64,000 nucleotides of DNA, from NCBI RefSeq assembly GCF_024699925.1, contig NZ_JAJOMX010000001.1:4874001-4938000 (forward strand). The letters run 5' to 3'. The stretch comes from Mesorhizobium sp. J428. GTDB lineage: Bacteria; Pseudomonadota; Alphaproteobacteria; Rhizobiales; Rhizobiaceae. Of this stretch, positions 58,960 through 64,000 are shown piece by piece. Within the stretch, counting starts at the first letter, position 1. Every line of letters begins with the position of its first letter. The translations under genes were made by a program, and so were the position numbers. Under the pieces are notes generated by a model. The model did no database searches and was not told the origin of the DNA. It saw only the letters and a list, made by a program, of their open reading frames with translations.

Positions 58960-59775
58960 ATGGCGGACCGGCTGCGCCTCACCATCCTCGGCTGCGGTTC
59001 GTCGCCGGGCGTGCCGCGTATCACCGGCGACTGGGGCCAATGCGATCCCGACAATCCGAAGAACCGCCGCCGCCGCGCTTCGGCGCTGGTGGAGCGCATT
59101 TCCGCGCGCGGCACGACGCGCATCGTCATCGATACCGGCCCCGATTTCCGCGACCAGATGCTGACCGCCGGCGTGACGCGTCTCGACGCGGCAATCTACA
59201 CCCATCCGCATGCTGACCACATCCACGGCATCGACGACCTGCGCGGCTTCGTCATCGAGCAGCGCCGCCTGATGCCGGTCTACGCAGATGCGCCGACGTC
59301 GCTGCGCCTGATGGAGGCTTTCGGCTACTGTTTCGTGACGCCGGAAGGCAGCTCCTATCCGCCGATCCTGAAGCATGTGCCGATCGAGCACGGCGTGCCA
59401 TTCGAGATCGCAGGCGAGGGCGGTCCGATCACGTTCGAACCCCTGCCCCAAATCCATGGCGACATCATCTCGCTTGGCTTCCGCATCGGCAACCTGGCCT
59501 ATTGCGCTGATGTCAGCGGCTTCACCGGCGCCACGCCCGAGCGGCTGAGAAACCTCGACTGGCTCGTCATCGACGCGCTGCAGTATCGGCCGCATCCGAG
59601 CCATCTGTCACTTGAACAGGCTTTGCAATGGATCGACCGGCTCGACCCGAAGCGCGCCGTGCTGACCCATATGCACACGCCGCTCGACTACGACACCGTG
59701 CGCCGCACGACGCCGGACCATGTCGAGCCGGCGTTCGACGGGATGACGATAGAGCTCGATCTCAACGATACCTAG
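58960..59775 (+). CDS. MBL fold metallo-hydrolase, PhnP-like phosphodiesterase family
   Basis: 271 residues. LTILGCGSSPGVPRITGDWG with a Cys (GQCDPDNPKNRRRR) as in PhnP, then the metallo-beta-lactamase motif YTHPHADHIHGIDDLRG (HxHxDH), a His in LPQIHGDIISLGF, AYCADVSGFT (Asp) and LTHMHTPLDYD. The family hydrolyses cyclic phosphodiesters; in rhizobia it commonly follows tatD. 3 bp after the tatD stop, so in the same operon. Confidence 0.92.
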   Translation: MADRLRLTILGCGSSPGVPRITGDWGQCDPDNPKNRRRRASALVERISARGTTRIVIDTGPDFRDQMLTAGVTRLDAAIYTHPHADHIHGIDDLRGFVIEQRRLMPVYADAPTSLRLMEAFGYCFVTPEGSSYPPILKHVPIEHGVPFEIAGEGGPITFEPLPQIHGDIISLGFRIGNLAYCADVSGFTGATPERLRNLDWLVIDALQYRPHPSHLSLEQALQWIDRLDPKRAVLTHMHTPLDYDTVRRTTPDHVEPAFDGMTIELDLNDT

Positions 59776-59813
59776 ATTCTGGGTCCTAATCCGATGGAAT
59801 CGGAACTTGCGCG

Positions 59814-60440
59814 ATGATGCAGGGAGACGACAGGTTACCGATTGTGGAGTTTCTCTCTCGGACGATCGGACGTTTCACCGACACCCGCCCGAGAAGCGAG
59901 AAGGAACTGAAGAAGGGTTTTCTGATTTCGCCTTCAGCCTGCGACAACGCAGTGTCTGTGGAGGGCCGCGTAACCTGGAGACACTACACATACCAGATCG
60001 AGATCATGTTTCGAATCGATAATGCGGAGTTCAAGCGACTCCAAAAACGCTTTTTTGACACGTACTCACCGGGCCAAAAGCCTCAACAGCTGTCGATGAT
60101 TTTCATAAGTTTCGATCATGCGGCTGGACTCAGCGGCTCCAAGATTGCCCCGCTTATTCACGACGCGGAGACCCAGGCGGCAGCATTCCGACATATCGAA
60201 GCGAATTGCCAAACCGTCTTCGAATGGGTCCGCTCATTCGCAAACTCCAACGAAGCGCTTAGACTCTATAGCGAACACGTGTGGCTTCGGGCTTCCTGGT
60301 ATCCGTTGGTATTTTACGTCCTGATCAGTTCGGTTCACGGCAAGAAAGCCGCTGTCGACTATGCGAGAAACCTTGGCGCAAAGGAACTACCTCGAATGAT
60401 GGCGGAAATGGCTGAGTTTCTCAGGGTCGAGCAGCCGTAA
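59814..60440 (+). CDS. Hypothetical protein
   Basis: 208 residues from ATG 59814. LPIVEFLSRTIGRFTDTRPR, ISPSACDNAVSVEGRVTWRH, and a helical second half: HIEANCQTVFEWVRSFANSN, YARNLGAKELPRMMAEMAEF. No family recognised. Its third codon positions are visibly less GC-rich than in the genes on either side, suggesting recent arrival between the core operon and the GFA gene. Confidence 0.55.
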   Translation: MMQGDDRLPIVEFLSRTIGRFTDTRPRSEKELKKGFLISPSACDNAVSVEGRVTWRHYTYQIEIMFRIDNAEFKRLQKRFFDTYSPGQKPQQLSMIFISFDHAAGLSGSKIAPLIHDAETQAAAFRHIEANCQTVFEWVRSFANSNEALRLYSEHVWLRASWYPLVFYVLISSVHGKKAAVDYARNLGAKELPRMMAEMAEFLRVEQP

Positions 60441-60539
60441 AGCCGGCCCTCGCTGCAGAGGCATAAGTTCCATAATCTATCTTATGCGATCGTCCGATGC
60501 GGTGGTGAGCAGCCGTCGAACGGCACCGTTCACGCCACC

Positions 60540-60932
60540 CTACTCCTCAAACCGACCGGTGCCGTCGCGATCGCGCTCGTATCGTCTCGTGACCGGAAAC
60601 GGCGGCAGCCAGGATTCGCGGCGGATGGTCCACAGTTCGTAGGTCGGCAGGAATTGGTCGGGCGCGTCCAGCGATCCCAGGCTCACCTCGACCTCGTCGC
60701 CGGTGCGGGCAAAGACGGACGAGCCGCAGCGCGGACAGAAATGCCGCCCGGCATAGTCGCGGGTCTCGCCCTCGATCGTCACCGCATCCTGCGGGAAGAT
60801 CGCGGACGCGTGAAAGAGCGCTCCGTGATGCTTGCGGCAATCCAGGCAATGGCACAGCCCGACGCGGTATGGGCGCCCTGACGCCACGATCCGAATGTCG
60901 CCGCACAGGCAGCCCCCCGTGAATCGCTCCAT
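60540..60932 (-). CDS. GFA family protein (Gfa-like, CENP-V/GFA domain)
   Basis: 130 residues. ERFTGGCLCGDIRI, GLCHCLDCRKHHGALFHASA and RHFCPRCGSSVFAR carry the zinc-binding Cys pattern of the glutathione-dependent formaldehyde-activating enzyme family. Most members are of unknown substrate; formaldehyde or another thiol adduct is only a family guess. Leftward and isolated. Confidence 0.9.
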   Translation of the reverse strand: MERFTGGCLCGDIRIVASGRPYRVGLCHCLDCRKHHGALFHASAIFPQDAVTIEGETRDYAGRHFCPRCGSSVFARTGDEVEVSLGSLDAPDQFLPTYELWTIRRESWLPPFPVTRRYERDRDGTGRFEE

Positions 60933-61259
60933 GCTGCGTCTCCATCTCGAACTGCCGGAAGGAAGGATGCACCTCTTTGGACCTCGACGGAAGCTTGTTC
61001 ACCCAACAACCTGTGTCAGACTGCCGAATATTTCAGATATAAACCGCTGTTTTTGCAATGAAAACTGAATTTCACCCGGGCGATTTCGGCTCTTCGTCAT
61101 AGCCTAGGATTTTTATGCTCAATCCGCCTCGAGACGGAAAATCGCCCGGATTTGCGCCACGGCATGGGAAACGCTATTCGGGCAGGACAGACTGTGCGGA
61201 GAGCCCGCTCCTGTTCAGTCCTTCGATGCTCAACGACCACCCTCGCCTGCGATGAATTG
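60933..61259. other. Intergenic region between divergent GFA and TauE genes
   Basis: 327 bp. The open frame upstream of 61260 lacks protein-like sequence. AT-richer around 61020-61065 (ATTTCAGATATAAACCGCTG), where promoters for one or both genes could lie. Confidence 0.4.
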
Positions 61260-62012
61260 ATGGACTGGACCACGGCGGTAGTTCTGGCAGGCGCTGCGGC
61301 CGCGGGCTTCGCGCAAGGCGTCTCCGGCTTCGCCTTCTCGTTGGTGTCGCTGTCGATCTGGGTCTGGGCGATATCGCCGCAGCTCGCCGCGCCCATGGCC
61401 GTCTTCGGGTCGCTGGCCGGCCAGTTGGTGACCTTGCCTTGGGTCTGGCGCGGCTTCGACCTCGTGCTCCTCATGCCGCTGGTCATCGGCGGTCTTCTCG
61501 GCGTGCCGCTCGGTATCTTCCTGCTGCACTGGCTCGACCCGAACCTGTTCAAGCTGGCGCTGGGCATTTTCCTGCTGATCTATTGCCCACTCACTCTGCT
61601 GCTGCCGCATGACTTCCAGTTGCGCGCGGGCGGCCGCTTCGCCGACGCCGCCGCCGGCTTCATCGGCGGGGTCATGGGCGGACTGTCGGGCGCGTCTGGC
61701 CCGATCCCGACGCTGTGGACCACGTTGCGCGGTTTTGCAAAGGAGACGCAGCGCGGCGTGCTGCAGGCGTTCAACATCGCCATGCACGTGGCAACGCTGA
61801 CCGGATACGCCCTCGCCGGCACGATCAACCAGGATACGCTCGGCATGTTCGCCCTTATCGCCCCGGCGCTGGCGATCCCGGCGGTCCTCGGCGTGCAGGT
61901 GTTCCGCCGCATGCCGACGCCGGCGTTTCGCCGGCTGGTCCTGCTGCTCCTGGTCCTCTCCGGTATCGTCCTGTTTTCGGGCAGCGTCCGCGCCTTTCTC
62001 GGATCGCTGTAG
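61260..62012 (+). CDS. Sulfite exporter TauE/SafE family membrane protein
   Basis: 250 residues from ATG 61260 (MDWTTAVVLAGAAAAGFAQG); no clear RBS. About eight membrane helices, with the family signature VSGFAFSLVSLSIWVW near the N-terminus and its second-half repeat GGVMGGLSGASGPIPTLWTT. Exports small anions such as sulfite or organosulfur acids; the substrate is unknown. Convergent with gbcB. Confidence 0.9.
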   Translation: MDWTTAVVLAGAAAAGFAQGVSGFAFSLVSLSIWVWAISPQLAAPMAVFGSLAGQLVTLPWVWRGFDLVLLMPLVIGGLLGVPLGIFLLHWLDPNLFKLALGIFLLIYCPLTLLLPHDFQLRAGGRFADAAAGFIGGVMGGLSGASGPIPTLWTTLRGFAKETQRGVLQAFNIAMHVATLTGYALAGTINQDTLGMFALIAPALAIPAVLGVQVFRRMPTPAFRRLVLLLLVLSGIVLFSGSVRAFLGSL

Positions 62013-62022
62013 CCGCGCGCCC

Positions 62023-63114
62023 TCAGGCTTCGATCTGGACTGTGCCCAGCGGCCGCGAGCAGCAGGCCAGGATATAGCCGTCGGCGATCTCGTCATCGAG
62101 GATGCCGCCATTGTGCTGCATGTCCACCGGACCGTCGCACTTGACCTTGCAGGTGCCGCACAGGCCGAATTCGCAGGCCGCCGCGATCCTGACGCCGGCC
62201 GAGCGCGCCGTCTGGAGAACCGTCTGGCCGGACAGGCAGGACGCCTCGACACCGGAAAGGCTGAAGGTGATGGGCGTCGCCTCTGCAACCGTGCCATCAG
62301 CCGGTGCGGCGACGGGGGGCGCCTCTTCCCCGGCCGGCGCAGCGAAGCTTTCCTGATGATAGCAGGCCATGTCGAAGCCGGCATTGTCTAACATTGCGCG
62401 AACCGCCTGCATGAAGGGCTCGGGGCCGCAGCAGAACACTTCCCTGTCCCGGAAATCCGGCGAGAGCAGTGGCAGGCGCACCGCGTCGATGCGGCCCATA
62501 TGGCCGAACCAGCTCTCGCGGCTCGACCGTTCCTCGATCAGGAAGCCGAGCGACAGGCCGGGCATCCGGCTGCCGAGAAGCTCGAGTTCCTTGCGGAAGA
62601 TAATCTCTTCCGGCCGCCGCGCGCAGTTGACGAAGGCGACGTCCGTCCACGGCGCGCAGTCGTTCAGCCAGCGCAGCATCGACATCATCGGCGTGACGCC
62701 GGAGCCCGCCGATATCAAAAGATATTTGGCTGCGGGGTGGCGATGGAGCGTGAAGTCGCCGGCGGGGCCATAAGCCCTCAACAGCGAACCCGGGCGGACA
62801 TTCTCGAACATCCAGCGCGTGCCCAGGCTGCCCGGCTGCGCCTTGACGGTCACCGCGATCGAGAACGGCCGCGACGGGCTCGACGACAGCGTGTAGGTGC
62901 GCATCAGCGGCTCTTCGCCGACCGGGAGCTCAAGCGTGACGAACTGCCCGGGCTGGTACCGGAACCAGGTCTGGTTGTCCGATCGAAACGTGAACGTCTT
63001 CACCTCCGGTGCCTCGTCCGTCACGCCGATGCATTCCAGCGTCTGCAGACGGTCGTTCCAGGGCGTCATCTCGTCGAGATGACGATAGAGGGACGGGGCG
63101 GCGAAGGCGTTCAT
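62023..63114 (-). CDS. gbcB: Glycine betaine monooxygenase reductase subunit (hybrid FNR/2Fe-2S)
   Basis: 363 residues. FAD-binding RTYTLSSSP, NAD-binding YLLISAGSGVTPMMSMLRWL, and VFCCGPEPFM, followed by a linker rich in Ala/Pro (~260-280) and a plant-type ferredoxin with AACEFGLCGTCKVKC (Cys ligands) and ILACCSRPLG. It feeds electrons from NAD(P)H to the Rieske oxygenase encoded upstream (63194 onward). Together they demethylate glycine betaine to dimethylglycine. Confidence 0.85.
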   Translation of the reverse strand: MNAFAAPSLYRHLDEMTPWNDRLQTLECIGVTDEAPEVKTFTFRSDNQTWFRYQPGQFVTLELPVGEEPLMRTYTLSSSPSRPFSIAVTVKAQPGSLGTRWMFENVRPGSLLRAYGPAGDFTLHRHPAAKYLLISAGSGVTPMMSMLRWLNDCAPWTDVAFVNCARRPEEIIFRKELELLGSRMPGLSLGFLIEERSSRESWFGHMGRIDAVRLPLLSPDFRDREVFCCGPEPFMQAVRAMLDNAGFDMACYHQESFAAPAGEEAPPVAAPADGTVAEATPITFSLSGVEASCLSGQTVLQTARSAGVRIAAACEFGLCGTCKVKCDGPVDMQHNGGILDDEIADGYILACCSRPLGTVQIEA

Positions 63115-63193
63115 GGTCCCCTCCCCGTGCTCAGGCGACGCTGCGCAGCGCAGGCTTGCCGCTGCCGGAGAGACGCGGCTCGATAAAGGCGCG

Positions 63194-64000
63194 TTACCAC
63201 TCGACGAACTGCATCACGCCGCCCTCGTGGTCCGGCGAGTAAGGTCCCGGCTCGTAGGCGGGCGACTTGATGCCGAAGGCGTTCTCCTCGACGATCCGCC
63301 GGTCCTGGTCGTTGGTCTCGGTCCAGACATGGGTGAGCTCGGCAAGATCGTAGTCGACGCCTTCGACCGCGTCCTTGTGGACCAGCCATTTGGTCGTCAC
63401 CGCCGTTTCCGTGGCGCTGATCGGCAGCACGCGGAAGGTCACGGCGTGGTCGCCCAGGATGTGGTTCCACGTTGTCGGATAGTGGTAGAGCAGCAGCGAG
63501 CCGATGCGGTCGGTCGATACGTCGTCGGACAGGTTTTTCCTGACCGCGCGTCTGCCGGTCATCGTGTAGCTGACCGCGTCGCGCAGCAGCGGCACGCGCG
63601 TGGTGCGGTACTGGCCGTCATCGGCGATGGTGAAGCGGCTGGGCAGGCCCGCCGCCTCGCAGCGCTGCCAGTGTCCGACGATCTCGGGATCGCCTTCCGC
63701 GCCCTGCACGCCGGTGACAGTCGGGGCCTCAGGGAAGGTCTTGCACAGTTCGGGATGATTGCCGGCGCAGTGATAGCACTCGCGGTTGTTTTCCCAGACG
63801 AGCTTCCAGTTGCCCTTCTCGACGATCGTGCTCTCGAAGGCGACCTTGGCCTCGGTGAGCCGATGCGGCTTGAAGAACGGCTCGACGGTCGCGCGGAAGG
63901 GGGCAAAATCGGCAGGTTCTTCGGCAAGACAGATGAAGACATAGCCGCCAACCGTCTCGCAGGCGACCGGCTTCAGCGAGAATTGCGACGGATCGAAGTC
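63194..64000 (-). CDS. gbcA: Rieske-type glycine betaine monooxygenase oxygenase subunit (5' end outside window)
   Basis: The C-terminal ~268 residues are in the window; the Rieske [2Fe-2S] domain lies beyond base 64000. WKLVWENNRECYHCAGNHPE has the two His that bind the mononuclear iron (usual HxxxxH region) and YHYPTTWNHILGDHAVTFRV plus TKWLVHKDAVEGVDYDLAEL are typical of GbcA. Reads continuous through 63709. It hydroxylates betaine methyl groups; gbcB is 79 bp downstream in the same direction. Confidence 0.85.
   Translation of the reverse strand, partial: DFDPSQFSLKPVACETVGGYVFICLAEEPADFAPFRATVEPFFKPHRLTEAKVAFESTIVEKGNWKLVWENNRECYHCAGNHPELCKTFPEAPTVTGVQGAEGDPEIVGHWQRCEAAGLPSRFTIADDGQYRTTRVPLLRDAVSYTMTGRRAVRKNLSDDVSTDRIGSLLLYHYPTTWNHILGDHAVTFRVLPISATETAVTTKWLVHKDAVEGVDYDLAELTHVWTETNDQDRRIVEENAFGIKSPAYEPGPYSPDHEGGVMQFVEW

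Noticed and set aside
1..64000. CRISPR arrays, rRNA genes, IS-element transposases, reverse transcriptase/DGR or retron
   Set aside because: None seen on reading both strands; no RT motif, no transposase family match, no regular repeat-spacer structure.

Overview
The window is GC-rich DNA from an alphaproteobacterium, most likely order Hyphomicrobiales (Phyllobacteriaceae/Mesorhizobium-like). I infer this from the run rlpA-dacA-tmk-holB-metG-tatD-MBL hydrolase next to a tRNA-Ser, the gbcAB genes, small rhizobial-type prophage proteins (DUF982, DUF1515, DUF6148), and LexA boxes of the alphaproteobacterial form GTTC-N7-GTTC. No taxonomic search was possible.

Layout. (1) 1-10.2 kb: an acyl-CoA catabolic island. 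A leftward operon (enoyl-CoA hydratase, SDR, enoyl-CoA hydratase) lies opposite a rightward set (TetR regulator, SDR, acyl-CoA dehydrogenase, APH-type phosphotransferase, thiolase, acyl-CoA ligase, MDR reductase). Two related palindromes, one in each promoter region, suggest that the TetR protein controls both arms. Three of these genes carry single-base frameshifts. (2) 10.75-51.73 kb: a ~41 kb temperate siphovirus-like prophage in the 3' end of tRNA-Ser(UGA), bounded by a 14-bp repeat. Its order is integrase, excisionase-like protein, small early genes, terminase (GpA type), lambda-type portal, S49 protease/scaffold, decoration protein, gpT-like capsid, head-tail joining, tail tube, a G/GT chaperone pair with a textbook -1 slippery site, tape measure, tail tip, two large tail proteins with SGNH-esterase motifs, a lectin-like protein, a GH108 endolysin with membrane anchor, and overlapping Rz/Rz1 spanins. 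The right third (39.6-51.6 kb) is accessory: three leftward transcription units each headed by a LexA box (one with an SRAP/YedK-type protein, one leading toward a sulfotransferase), a toxin/antitoxin-like operon, two lipoproteins, a secreted nuclease, and a 270-bp array of eleven GCGGGAC repeats set in 11-bp steps. I see no CI-type repressor and no replication genes. (3) 51.7-64 kb: conserved core genes (rlpA, dacA, tmk, holB, metG, tatD, PhnP-like hydrolase), an orphan gene, a GFA protein, a TauE/SafE exporter, and the glycine betaine monooxygenase pair gbcB-gbcA, the latter cut by the window end.

At least six single-base indels interrupt otherwise intact genes in all three parts, including rlpA. 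Uncorrected consensus errors are as likely as real mutations, so I annotate these genes across the shifts.
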